NCBI GenBank assembly: GCA_963576725.1
Contig: OY755241.1
Location: forward strand, 75,387,701-75,451,700
Direction of reading: 5' to 3'
Origin: Azorinus chamasolen
Taxonomy: Eukaryota; Mollusca; Bivalvia; Cardiida; Solecurtidae
Length of the DNA: 64,000 bases
The position numbers and the translations under genes were made by a program. A model generated the notes under the pieces. That model searched no databases. It worked only from the letters and a program-made list of their open reading frames with translations, and was not told the DNA's origin. The first letter of the stretch is position 1; the number at the start of each line of letters is the position of its first letter. Below are positions 1-10,439 of the stretch, in pieces.

Positions 1-331
1 ACACACGTTATCATAGGTCTTTGGTTTGGTGCAATCCTCATTCTCCGTTGAAACATGGCGGGCGAAACAGTGATTTTAAATTTGTATTTAGTTATTCGTT
101 TAGGAAGGTGCTATTGTATTTGAACTGTTTTCATTGCCTGCCCTTTGTTGTTTTTTTCACCGATAAATTGACAACTGCCATTCACAGCTGTCATTCATCG
201 ATGAAGGAAGATTTGTATAGGAATGTCACGTGAGGTACACTCAGCGACGATGTAGAGCATTGTGCTTATTCACGTGATCACTAAGGAAACTGCTTGTAGT
301 CGCACGCGCTGTGTATACACAGCTTCAGTAA

Positions 332-609
332 ACAAGAGTGTCCGAAGGAACACATGTGTCACCTGCTCGCAGGTGACACAATAATTGTTAATCCACTGGA
401 GTGCGAAAATCAGAACAATGGGGAATAAAGTGATGTACCTTAGTTACACCAATGGTCCTCAATGAGAGGAAAACATGCGAACTTTGAAAGCTCTATAATG
501 AATATTTTAGAAATGACTGCCAAAAAAGTGCGACAGACAGACGTACAGACAAACGACGAACATTGACCCTAAGTGGCACAATGCCTTTCGGCAGGTGACA
601 CCATAAAAA
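332..609 (-). mobile_element. Pearl/HINE-like element, GTGTCACCTGC family
   Basis: Minus-strand 3' end: subterminal GCAGGTGACACA, hairpin GTGTTCC-TTC-GGACAC, then CTCTTGT. The 5' end carries TGGTGTCACCTGC. A related 5' part is at 43436-43675. Confidence 0.65.
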
Positions 610-663
610 CCGATATTATTCTCCCAATTTATCATGTCTAATAACAATGACAGAAACTGTATT

Positions 664-913
664 TTAACCCTTTCCCTTATATAAACGTGTTTTCACGCAA
701 TTGCAAACAGAGTAGACCCAGCTCAGACGGCTCCTATAGGAGCCGTTTGATCAGGGTCTGTTCTGTTTGCTAATGGAATTTGATGGACCTGTTTCTTTAC
801 TTTCTAAAATGGCTACAATGTTCCAACTTCCATACTTCAATATGAATATTATGTTCATGAATATTCAGTAGGTATTGAAATTTGGAATAAAAATAGAATA
901 GGGAAAGGGTTAA
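664..913 (+). mobile_element. TTAA MITE, family A, full copy
   Basis: TTAA at both ends, TIR CCCTTTCCCT / GGGAAAGGG, central hairpin AGACCCAGCTCAGACGGCTC with its partner arm, then the body TTTACTTTCTAAAATGGCTAC and TGAATATTCAGTAGG. TTAA duplication with a CCC-start TIR fits piggyBac-type non-autonomous elements. About 250 bp. Confidence 0.8.
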
Positions 914-941
914 TCATATATATATTATTTCATAATCAAAC

Positions 942-1004
942 AGAGAAGACCCAAATCAGATGGCTCCTACAGGAACCGTATGAACTGGGTCTACTCTGTT
1001 TGCA
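942..1004. repeat. Isolated family-A core hairpin
   Basis: Only the central hairpin (AAACAGAGAAGACCCAAATC ... TGGGTCTACTCTGTTTGC) is present, 30 bp after a full family-A copy. Confidence 0.6.
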
Positions 1005-1199
1005 AAAGCGTATATGACGTATTTGTTGAATACTGTGTTAAAAGTGGCTTGCTTCTAAAATTATTCATCCTCAAAGGTTGTACATGAGCTATGTAAATTA
1101 CATTTCCCGCCAGGTGACTTCCGGTGCTGAATCAGTCCAGTAACCACAAACTCCGCTCACTTGTCCTGGTCATAAATGCTGTACGTGACATATCTGCTC

Positions 1200-1312
1200 G
1201 CATAACCCACAGGGGTCTGGACCGCTTCATGGGGGTCTATATGTACTATATAATTATATAGTACATATTGAACCCCACGAAGCGGTACAGATCCCTGTGG
1301 CATAACCCTGAC
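1200..1312. repeat. Imperfect palindrome, about 50-bp arms
   Basis: ATAACCCACAGGGGTCTGGA pairs with CAGATCCCTGTGGCATAACC around TATATAATTATATA. Confidence 0.75.
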
Positions 1313-1372
1313 GGACGTTTTGTGCCAATGTGAGGCAACCAGTAAATCACATATAGTTTATACGATTATATT

Positions 1373-1460
1373 TTGAAAATTATGGAACTTAACCCTTCGC
1401 CCCCCTTGAACGCTTCGTTTCGCTTGGGTTAAATTCCACAATTTTCAAAATACACTAAGT
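1373..1460. repeat. Short inverted repeat
   Basis: TTTTGAAAATTATGGAACTTAA pairs with the stretch ending ...TTAAATTCCACAATTTTCAAAA around a loop containing CGCTTCGTTTCGC. Confidence 0.6.
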
Positions 1461-1557
1461 AGTTGCATCCCTTATAGATCTACCACAACTTTAGTAAATA
1501 TTGTAGTTTACATAGCTTAGTGTTGAACGCTGATAATAATAATAATGATAATAAGTA

Positions 1558-1797
1558 TTAACCCTTCGCCTGCTATTCACGTCAATATACCTACCTGTAA
1601 ATAGTGAAGACCCAGATGAGACAGCTCTCATCGGGAGCTGTCTCATCAGGGTCTGCACTATTTACAAGTTGATTGTGCAACCAGTGTACTCCGCAGCAGT
1701 GGTTGCACATCGAAATCCATGTACACAGTGAAGATTTGTGTAATTATACAACAGGCAATGGGTAAAGAAGGAGAAATGTATTTTAAGCGAAGGTTAA
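1558..1797 (+). mobile_element. TTAA MITE, family B (CCCTTCGC)
   Basis: TTAACCCTTCGC end, CACGTCAATATACCTACCTG, core hairpin GACCCAGATGAGACAGCTC with partner arm, then body GTTGATTGTGCAACCAGTG, ending GCGAAGGTTAA. The core hairpin is the same module as in family A although the bodies differ. Confidence 0.75.
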
Positions 1798-1896
1798 TAA
1801 TAAAGTTCTTGCTTAAGCATACTTTGTTTCGTTTCCTATGGAGTGATTTTATTCCCTTATTAACCTAGGTTTTGCTTATTGTTGGCCAGAAATCAT

Positions 1897-2133
1897 TTAA
1901 CCCTTTCCCTGTTCTGTAGTTAGGCCAAATTTCAATTCATTAATAAAATGTTTTTAAAGAAATATGGACATTGGAACATTGTCGACATTTTAGACAGCAA
2001 AGAAACAGATCTATCACATTCTATTAGCAAACAGAGCAGACTCTGATCAGACGGCTCCTCTAGGAGCCGCCTGATCTGGGTCTACTCTGTTTGCAGATGC
2101 GTGAAAACACGTTTATATGAGGGAAAGGGTTAA
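1897..2133 (-). mobile_element. TTAA MITE, family A, full copy
   Basis: Reverse-oriented copy with TTAA ends and hairpin GACTCTGATCAGACGGCTCC / GGAGCCGCCTGATCTGGGTC. Confidence 0.8.
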
Positions 2134-2197
2134 GATGGGATAAACTTGTTGACATCACAAATATACTCAGACTTCTTCCATATTCTGAATCCATCAA

Positions 2198-2480
2198 CAG
2201 GGTTGCCACAAATCAGAGTTAACAAAATTCCATGACAATTCCGACATATTTTTAAAATTCTCTCGCATGTTACATTGTGACATTTGGTCTTTCTGTCATA
2301 AAATTATGTTATATTTTAAGGAACTTTAAAATATATGGTCTTGGTTCTCATATTTATTTCAAAATTCCCTGACAAGTCCCCGACATTTGTCCATATTTTC
2401 AAATTCCCCTGACATTTAACAAAAATAATTCCGACAGTTCCCTGACATTTTTCAAATTTCCCTCACGCATGGCAACCCTG
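2198..2480. mobile_element. Small TIR element with CAGGGTTGCCA ends
   Basis: CAGGGTTGCCAC at the left and ATGGCAACCCTG at the right form an 11-bp TIR. The interior repeats 'ccctgacat' motifs. No convincing target duplication was found. Confidence 0.5.
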
Positions 2481-2710
2481 ATTAATGATTGTTTAAAAGT
2501 ATGTTGGCTTAACCCTTTCCCTATTTAATATTCACGTAAGAAATACTATTATCATGAATATTTATTAGCTCAATTTTTATAATACCGGTAGTATAATACA
2601 ATTCTCTAGTTTCTTGTCAAACAGTTGGATTTATTGAATTTATCTTTGTTCATAATGCTGTAACAGTCGATGTTTTTTTTTAGAACTATTTTTTATGCTG
2701 ACATTGTACT

Positions 2711-2913
2711 TTAACCCTTTCACCGCCAATGTCGCAAATTTAAAAGGCGGCGTCTGATCAAAGACTTCACTTTTTGTCTCAATCTCTAGTTCTAGATCTG
2801 TGGTTTATACCTTTGAATTCTGTATTCTTTTATCTCATTTCCTTATTTTACCAAATGATTTAACAAAATTGGGTTGCAGACGACAATTAGAAATTTGGCG
2901 CCGAAAGAGTTAA
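2711..2913. mobile_element. TTAA MITE, CACCGCCAA variant
   Basis: TTAACCCTTTCACCGCCAA at the left and TTGGCGCCGAAAGAGTTAA at the right, about 200 bp. It lacks the shared core hairpin. Confidence 0.6.
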
Positions 2914-3745
2914 TGCCCTTCACAAAGAAAAATGGGACCTCTTCCACGTCAAGTATATACATGTAACAAGAATGAAGGACTCTAGATCCACAGGAAGCAT
3001 GTCAATTGTGTTAAAAAGTGCTGAAATCATTTTCCGACGGGGAGGGGCTTCCCCCTCTGGCCCCCTACTGGGGCGTTGCCCCTGTACTATTGGGGGACAC
3101 AGCGGCCCCAAGCCCCCTGCCAAAGGTTTTTTTTCAGGACTGACCTTGTTGCTTCAATAGCAGGCTTGTGAATGTATATAGGCTCTTTGGGTACATGAAG
3201 AGCCAGATCTATTATGTTTATCTGTAGCTCTGCAAAAGAGTACCAAATTGACTTATTTATATATGGAGTATGGTGATTGGATGTTCTAATTTGGTTCAAC
3301 ACTGCCATGTTCAACCCTTTTTCCAGGGACGAAGCCACATTTATAAAGCACCATTCAATAACTGTTACAAGATACACGAAGCTTTATATTTTCAGTTTAT
3401 TTATAGTTTACAACAAATAACATTAGCTATATCAGAAGCTATTTGCTGTTCAATAGAACAAAAAGACAAGAAGTGCCTTGAAGCATTTATTCTTTATGAT
3501 TTATCACAATTCATCCCATAAATTAAAACATAGTACATTAAAGTGGTCTTACTTTTGAAGTAGTTCGAAAACCGTCTTCAAAACACTAAAAGTATGTTAT
3601 ATCAATGCAAACAAAACAAAACAATTTCTTTTGATCACTATTTTGTCCATACAAGCTGCCATGCAGTAATACACATTTGAGCATACTGCATATCAGTGAA
3701 ATTTGATTAATCTATATTATTAATTTAGATTGTAAATTACTAACA
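2914..3745. other. Mostly unique stretch, no supported gene
   Basis: It holds a C/G-rich patch at 3038-3120 (GGGGAGGGGCTTCCCCCTC type) that looks like a repeat end. Small ORFs on both strands lack splice or family support. Confidence 0.4.
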
Positions 3746-3993
3746 AATGTGTTCAAAAGAACACATTTGTCACCTGCATGGAGAAGTTTGACATATGGTC
3801 AATGGACAAGTGATCCCTAAGTCAAACACTACTAAAGCAGGTGAAATAAAAATACATGTACTGATATATGTCAAACATTTAACACCTAGATCAACACCTA
3901 GATCAGCTGCTGTAGCTGTCATGGGTCTGCACTGTTTGCAAAACTCCAAAGGGGCATTCTTGTTTGACACAATTGGTATTCTAATGTAATTCA

Positions 3994-4158
3994 TGTAACA
4001 GCTGTAATTATCCTGTAACACAGCTGTAATTATCTTGTAACACAGCTATGATTATCCAATAACACAGCTGTAATTATCCTGTGACACAGCTGTAATTATC
4101 TTGTGACACAGCTGTAATTATCTTGTGACACAGCTGGTATTATTTTGTGACACAGGTG
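3994..4158. repeat. 22-bp minisatellite
   Basis: About seven copies of ACAGCTGTAATTATCTTGTGAC and variants in direct tandem. Confidence 0.85.
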
Positions 4159-4457
4159 TATTCATTTGCAATGAAACTGTGTTCTCTTTCAGCATAGCTG
4201 GTATTCTGATAAAGCATTTTCTGCTCAGATAAATTATACAAATTGCTAACCAGTCGCTGTTATGCAAGTCAAGATTAATACCAGCTGGCTGTGGTCAGAA
4301 TACAGACATGATATAATGCAGTGAACATTTGCACCAGGACCTTAAAGTTGCATGAAAGAAATAATGACTGAATATAAATTTGCTAATTTTTTATAATAAC
4401 ACATGAACACAGTAATTGATGGCTATGAAAGAAACTTCAGAGTTAAAATCTATATTA

Positions 4458-4821
4458 CAGTGCTCCCTCCCTACAACGGCCCTCTCAGTAACGATTCCCT
4501 CCTTACAACAACGCATGTCACTGTTTCCGAAACAACAAGGCTTCAGAAACAATCTTTTCCCATCGTATTTTCTTTATGCCTCCATCAAACCCTATGTTGT
4601 GATCACTCTTTAGAATCGTCACTTTGTGACGATTCTAAAGAGTGGTCACAACATAGGGTTTGATTGAGGCATAACGGTTTTAGTTCTCGAAATACACCTT
4701 ATCTGGGGATCTGCAAACAAGCTAAATATGTTTGATTTCCCCTCTCCCTATAACAACTCCCTCTGAACAACACATACAATCTTCGCATCCCAAAGGATGT
4801 CGTTGTAGAGAGGGAGCACTG
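4458..4821. mobile_element. pogo/Tigger-like MITE
   Basis: TIR CAGTGCTCCCTCCCTACAAC / GTTGTAGAGAGGGAGCACTG, flanked by TA. The interior contains the palindrome at 4583-4665. A sister copy at 55453-55763 lies inside another MITE. Confidence 0.75.
4583..4665. repeat. Palindrome (CAAACCCTATGTTGTG family) within the pogo-like MITE
   Basis: A near-perfect hairpin: CAAACCCTATGTTGTGATCA ... TGGTCACAACATAGGGTTTG with centre CACTTTGTG. Relatives outside this MITE are at 25985-26080, 37620-37705 and 44133-44200. Confidence 0.8.
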
Positions 4822-5170
4822 TAGTTCATAAGCAAACAAAGTAGACCTAGATCAGAGGACTCCTGCAAGAACCATCTGATCTGGGTCACCTCAAACACTG
4901 ACATCAAAAAAGAAAAACTTGGAAGGAAATAAGAACAACAGTCTCCTGGAAAAATGAAACAAAGTAAAACCGGATGACAGACAGGCATGACGAAAAAGGC
5001 TTGACAGTCATCACAGACAGACAGATGAGAGAGATCTGAACCATAAACCTAAGCTTCACTCTGTTAAAACAGGCAACACCAAAAAGAGATGACACATACT
5101 TCTAACACTTTCGAAGTTACAGACCAATTTGTGACGACCTCTGCAAACAGTTTGGATCCAGATGAGACAC

Positions 5171-6267
5171 ATTAGTATTAGAGTGCCAAAGCTCCTTTCT
5201 GCTGTTTTTATTCCATTAGTATTAGAGTGCCAAAGCTTCTTTCTGCTGTTTTTATTCCATAAGTATTAGAGTGCCAAAGCTTCTTTCTGCTGTTTTAATT
5301 CCATAAGTATTAAAGTACCAAAGCTCCTTTCTGCTGTTTTTATTCCATAAGTATTAAAGTGCCAAAGCTCCTTTCTGCTGTTTTTATTCCATAAGTATTA
5401 AAGTGCCAAAGCTTCTTCCTGCTGTTGTCAAAGCTCCTTTCTGCTGTTTTTATTCCATAAGTATTAGAGTGCCAAAGCTCCTTTCTGCTGTTTTAATTCC
5501 ATAAGTATTAAAGTGCCAAAGCTCCTTTCTGCTGTTTTTATTCCATAAGTATTAGAGTGCCAAAGCTCCTTTCTGCTGTTTTTATTCCATTAGTATTAGA
5601 GTGCCAAAGCTCCTTTCTGCTGTTTTTATTCCATTAGTATTAGAGTGCCAAAGCTCCTTTCTGCTGTTTTTATTCCATAAGTATTAGAGTGCCAAAGCTT
5701 CTTTCTGCTGTTTTTATTCCATTAGTATTAGAGTGCCAAAGCTCCTTTCTGCTGTTTTTATTCCATAAGTATTAGAGTGCCAAAGCTCCTTTCTGCTGTT
5801 TTTATTCCATTAGTATTAGAGTGCCAAAGCTCCTTTCTGCTGTTTTAATTCCATAAGTATTAAAGTGCCAAAGCTCCTTTCTGCTGTTTTATTCCATAAG
5901 TATTAAAGTGCCAAAGCTCCTTTCTGCTGTTTTATTCCATTAGTATTAGAGTGCCAAAGCTCCTTTCTGCTGTTTTAATTCCATAAGTATTAGAGTGCCA
6001 AAGCTCCTTTCTGCTGTTTTATTCCATTAGTATTAGAGTGCCAAAGCTCCTTTCTGCTGTTTTTATTCCATAAGTATTAAAGTGCCAAAGCTCCTTTCTG
6101 CTGTTTTTATTCCATAAGTATTAAAGTGCCAAAGCTTCTTTCTGCTGTTGTCAAAGCTCCTTTCTGCTGTTTTTATTCCATTAGTATTAGAGTGCCAAAG
6201 CTCCTTTCTGCTGTTTTTATTCCATAAGTATTAGAGTGCCAAAGCTCCTTTCTGCTGTTTTATTCCA
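5171..6267. repeat. 44-bp minisatellite array, about 25 copies
   Basis: The unit is AGTATTAGAGTGCCAAAGCT + CCTTTCTGCTGTTTTTATTC + CATT or CATA. Variants (TTA/TAA at the join, GAG/AAG, TTT/TTTT) are interspersed. Two truncated units ('gttgtcaaagctcc') lie at about 5424 and 6148. Confidence 0.95.
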
Positions 6268-7600
6268 GTTTGTATTGAATGATCAAATTGGCAGTCTTTC
6301 CAGTTTTCAGCCTTGTCTGCTGGACACATCGCTTAAGTAATTAATGATATAAGCAATGTATTCAATCATTAAATGTGGTTAATCATTATTAATGAAGATG
6401 TCAATTTAACCTCTTTAAATAACAGGAAGAGAGTGTCTGGAATGTAAAAAACTGATATTGTGTTTATGAGAAATGCAAATACCCTTTAACAAATCGAGAT
6501 GCATTTTGACACCTTTGCACATTCTTTTCCCTCCCCCAAACCCTTTTTTCAATATGTTCCCTTTTTTCTTCCTAAAATGATTCTTTTCATCCTGTTTTTG
6601 GTCTCCTTTTCATATGAAATAGAAATCAATACCAGAGTGTATAGTAGTGTGTTGATATTTATCACAAGGATATGACAAATCTTGTATCCGCACTTAACTC
6701 AACCATACTGTACATGATATATATGATAAATAAAATGATAAAACCCTTTTAATAAATCCAGATGCATTTTGACACCCTTGCACATAGAATAAACCCAGAT
6801 CACATGGCTCCTGTGTAGAAGTCTGATCAGTCTGCTCTGTTTTCTTATGGATAAATATAAGACTCTACTGCTTCTGTCATAGCCAAAACGTTCCTGTCTT
6901 TATATACATACCATTAAAAACTTTTATAATATTACAATGTAGTTTAGACAAAGACAATGAAATGGAAGTGTTATTACACCCGATATGATCATTTGAGGTC
7001 CACAATACATGAAACCAGAAGTATCACTAATGGTGATGGAATACCCCTGCTCAGCTGCCTTGTTCGCAAATCAAACAAGATTTATGCCAGGTTGTACCAG
7101 GGACAGACAGACATACGATGAGACCAACCAACAGACCGACCAACACACTGACTCCTATATACCCCCTTTCAAACTTCGTTTGCGGGGGTATAAAAATCTT
7201 TGGGCTTTGCAAACAGTGGCATCTGATCAAGTTATGCACTGTAACAATCTATTACAGCCTCTTCCCTATTGCTGACTCATATGATACAAAGTTTAGAGTC
7301 TGATCAGATGCTACTTTTCAACACAGCAGATGATCTGGGTTTACACTGTTTGCACAATCCTGTGTTGGAAATCCCATGGCAGTCCTCACTTATTGCACAG
7401 AAATTCCTGAGTTGTTATATATAATTTCTCAATTGTTCCACAGAAATAACGAGGAAATATATCGCACAGCTGGAAATGTGTCTTTAAGTCAAGGAAGCTC
7501 ACACATGACTATATAGTTACATTATGATCTAATAAGGACTATAACTTTGGTATTACTGAATGTGTGGCTACACTAGTCTATGACAAGGGCTATAACTCTA
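6268..7600. other. Low-information stretch
   Basis: AT-rich with no coding signal. At 7030-7190 is the 5' end of a pearl-like element (TATACCCCC...GGGGGTATAAAAA). A core-hairpin remnant is near 6795-6840. Confidence 0.4.
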
Positions 7601-8178
7601 GTATTAACAAGCAAATACACTGAATTGATATCCCCTGCCAAACAATTGCTGACCTCAGTATTTAACTGAGTTATAAACCAAAGGGACAAAAATATTTTTC
7701 ACAAACAAAGTGCCATAACTCTGGTGTTCCGTGACAACTGTTCAGTGATACTTGCTGGGCCTTAGTGCCATAACTCTGGTGTTCCGTGATAAATGTTCAG
7801 TGATACTTGCTGGGCCGCATTACCCAATGGTACGTGTTCCGTGATAAATGTTCAGTGATACTTGCTGGGCCGTATTACCCAATGGTACTTAACATTTCCA
7901 CAATGTGTCACAGTATAACTCCAAATTGTTCTGAGATATGGCTCCGGACAGTCAACAATGTTACACTTTACACAAGGTTTCATAGAAATTGCTCTGGGCA
8001 ACGTTAATTTTTGGTGTTCCAAGGTCAATGCGAACGATACTTGAAGGCCAACATTCTGTAATGGTATTTAACATTTTTACAAAGTTTCAGTAAAAAACTC
8101 CAAACTGTTTCCGAGATATCACTTTGCGACGCACGGACAACACCAAAACAATATCCCTCCGCCTTTGGCGGGGAGTAG
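7600..8178 (-). mobile_element. Pearl/HINE-like element with GATATCCCC/GGGGAGTA ends
   Basis: The left side (ATTGATATCCCCTGCC) and right side (CCTCCGCCTTTGGCGGGGAG) are subterminal inverted pieces. The inner 7700-7890 has three copies of a roughly 55-bp unit (CTCTGGTGTTCCGTGATAA, CAGTGATACTTGCTGGGCC). Confidence 0.45.
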
Positions 8179-8600
8179 CAACTGTGTAGCTACATTGATC
8201 TAACAAGGGCTATAACTCTAATATTACTGAGTGTGTGGCTACATTATCTTCTATGACAATGGCAATGGCTTTAGTATCAACAAGTGTGTAGCTACACTAT
8301 GGGACATAACTCTAGTATCAACAAGTGTGTTGCTATACTATGGGACATATTCTAGTATCAACAAGTGTGTAGCTACACTATGGGACATATTCTAGTATTA
8401 ACAAGTGTATAGCTACACTATGGGACATATTCTAGTATCAACAAGTGTGTAGCTACACTATGGGACATATTCTAGTATCAACAAGTGTGTAGCTACACTA
8501 TGGGACATATTCTAGTATTAACAAGCGTGTAGCTACACTATGGGACATTACTCTAGTATTGACAAGTGTGTAGCTACATTATCTTCTATGACACGGGCTA
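8178..8600. repeat. 40-bp minisatellite
   Basis: About ten copies of AGTGTGTAGCTACACTATGG + GACATATTCTAGTATCAACA, degenerate at the edges. Confidence 0.9.
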
Positions 8601-9097
8601 TGGCCCTAGTATTACATAGTGCATATCTTGGTACACACATTCATGTAGTAGTCAACCAGTCCTATAGGAGCTGTCTAATATGGGTTTGCTCTTTTTGCTA
8701 ATGGGATAATTCTGGGATTCCTCTGGTTCTGTTCTGGCCAGCAAGTCTCCTGTTGATATGCAATTATAAAACTTCAGCTTATTCATATGTATAAATGGTC
8801 TGTTTATGACATAATATACATGCGACCACCTAAAAGAGCTTTCTGCATTACTTTTGTCCTGCATTAACCAACCACCTGCTTATAAAGACACCCATGCTTA
8901 TTCATTAAGTGGTCATATTAGAGGGGTTCTACTTGTACAGATGTAATTCTACAGTTTGTGCTATGGTGAAAAATTACCTTGTTCATAATGCCATCATAAA
9001 ATTGCAGCTAATTAATATTCATAATGTCATTATTACTTACATGAACACTCAACAGATAATGGGTTAACAAAATAGTTGTTAAAATAACATGTAATAG

Positions 9098-9520
9098 TAA
9101 ACCCTTCATTCATAGAAACGCCTTTTCACACATTTGCAAACAGGGTAGAACCAGATGAGATGGCTTCTATAGGAGTACATAAATGAGTATGCAGCAGATG
9201 TCACATACAAAACACAGTCACCCGAACAGCACCATGACAAAACAAGACAGTAACTGTACATGTCTATGTCTGAAGATAAAAAGAGACGCACAAAGACATA
9301 ACAAACAAAAGTTAGGGGGAAGATGGAAGTTACATCGCCTTGGAATAGTATTCTGATCAGGATCTGTTCAGTTTTCTAATGGACTTTGATAAATCTGTTT
9401 CTTTAGTCTCTAAAATGGCTACAGTGTTCCACCTTCCATATTTCATTATAACTATTCTGTCTATGAATATTCAGTAGGTATTGAAAATTGGTCGAAATAT
9501 AGAAAGGGAAAGGTTTAAAC
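9098..9520 (+). mobile_element. TTAA MITE, family A, with an insert of about 170 bp at the hairpin apex
   Basis: Left half (CATTTGCAAACAGGGTAGAA) and right half (ATTCTGATCAGGATCTGTTC ... AAAGGGAAAGG) are separated at 9174-9344 by unrelated sequence. Confidence 0.65.
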
Positions 9521-9645
9521 ATGAACGACATTGAGCTAGTAATAAATAATACACACTCAGTATACAGACATCCAATATACTTTCTCCATCAGTTTTTAAA
9601 GCTAAATAAGTCAGTGTGGCAGCATTTTGATAACTACAAATTAAC

Positions 9646-9785
9646 CCTTTCCTCCATAAATACACCTTTCTATGCCTCTGTAATAGTCACTTCTTGAAAC
9701 CATTTTGATAAATAGAGCATTTGCTCCATAGGAGCAAATGCTCCATTTATCACAATGGTTTCTATACTACACAATTATAACATTT
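9646..9785 (+). mobile_element. Left half of a family-C TTAA MITE
   Basis: TTAACCCTTTCCTCCATAAA, then the hairpin AATAGAGCATTTGCTCC / GGAGCAAATGCTCCATTT. A matching right half is at 14272-14363, so this copy may be split by a 4.5 kb insertion. Confidence 0.6.
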
Positions 9786-9814
9786 TATTTCTTTCCAGTG
9801 GTTTACCAGGATAT

Positions 9815-9890
9815 AACAGTGGATTATCAATTGATAAACTCACTGTTTTGAACAGTGAAATTATCAATTTGATAATTTCACTGTTACCGG
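9815..9890. repeat. Hairpin near 9.85 kb
   Basis: AACAGTGGATTATCAATTGATA... pairs with ...TTATCAATTTGATAATTTCACTGTT, with an inner ACTGTTTTGAACAGT. Confidence 0.7.
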
Positions 9891-10059
9891 ACTACTTGTT
9901 CCCCCCATGGGGATTTTAAGTTGCACTAAGCAGTTAGATATTTAGAAAACCAATAAAATTCTTCTTTTATGGGGTCGTTTTGCAATGTTTTGTTAAATTT
10001 TTTAAAAAAATCACATGGAATAAATTTGATAACAAATGAAATAACAACAGTACAAAATG

Positions 10060-10135
10060 AAATCCAAACTGGGACTCGAACCCAGACCTTCTGCCAAAAA
10101 ATGACAAGTTGTCCTCACATTAGACCATTTGGACG
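10060..10135 (-). mobile_element. tRNA-like SINE head or remnant
   Basis: On the minus strand CTGGGTTCGAGTCCCAG forms a perfect T-arm with a B box. AATGGTCTAATGTG could be the A box. The anticodon arm is not convincing, so a functional tRNA gene is not supported. Confidence 0.4.
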
Positions 10136-10439
10136 AAATGTACTGCTATTTGCATTCGTAATTTATAAGTTTAAAATGATGCAATTGTCCACTAATCGAA
10201 TTTACATTAAGATTTATAAATTAAACCAAACGTCTACATGTACAGTACCTGTATTCACCTTTTCATACATCCGGGGACTTTGTTGTCGGTTAGAGTTATG
10301 CGCCCCTTGACGACTGGGGAAGCTATTTCAGTCCGCCATATTTATTACTCGATGGTGATTGTACCGTTATGGTTTTCAATAAACTTTGCCACTGAATTTT
10401 TTTCTAGATTCATTTTTCATTTCTTACCGGATTGAGATC

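Noticed and set aside
3087..3377. 96-codon minus-strand ORF
   Set aside because: Amino-acid composition is plausible, but there is no domain, splice context or second exon, and its 3' part lies in a C/G-rich repeat.
5171..6267. CRISPR-like array
   Set aside because: The 44-bp units are directly adjacent with no unique spacers, and the context is animal DNA.
10238..10435. Overlapping plus-strand ORFs near 10.3 kb
   Set aside because: No splice sites, domains or codon signal were seen; they overlap a SINE remnant.
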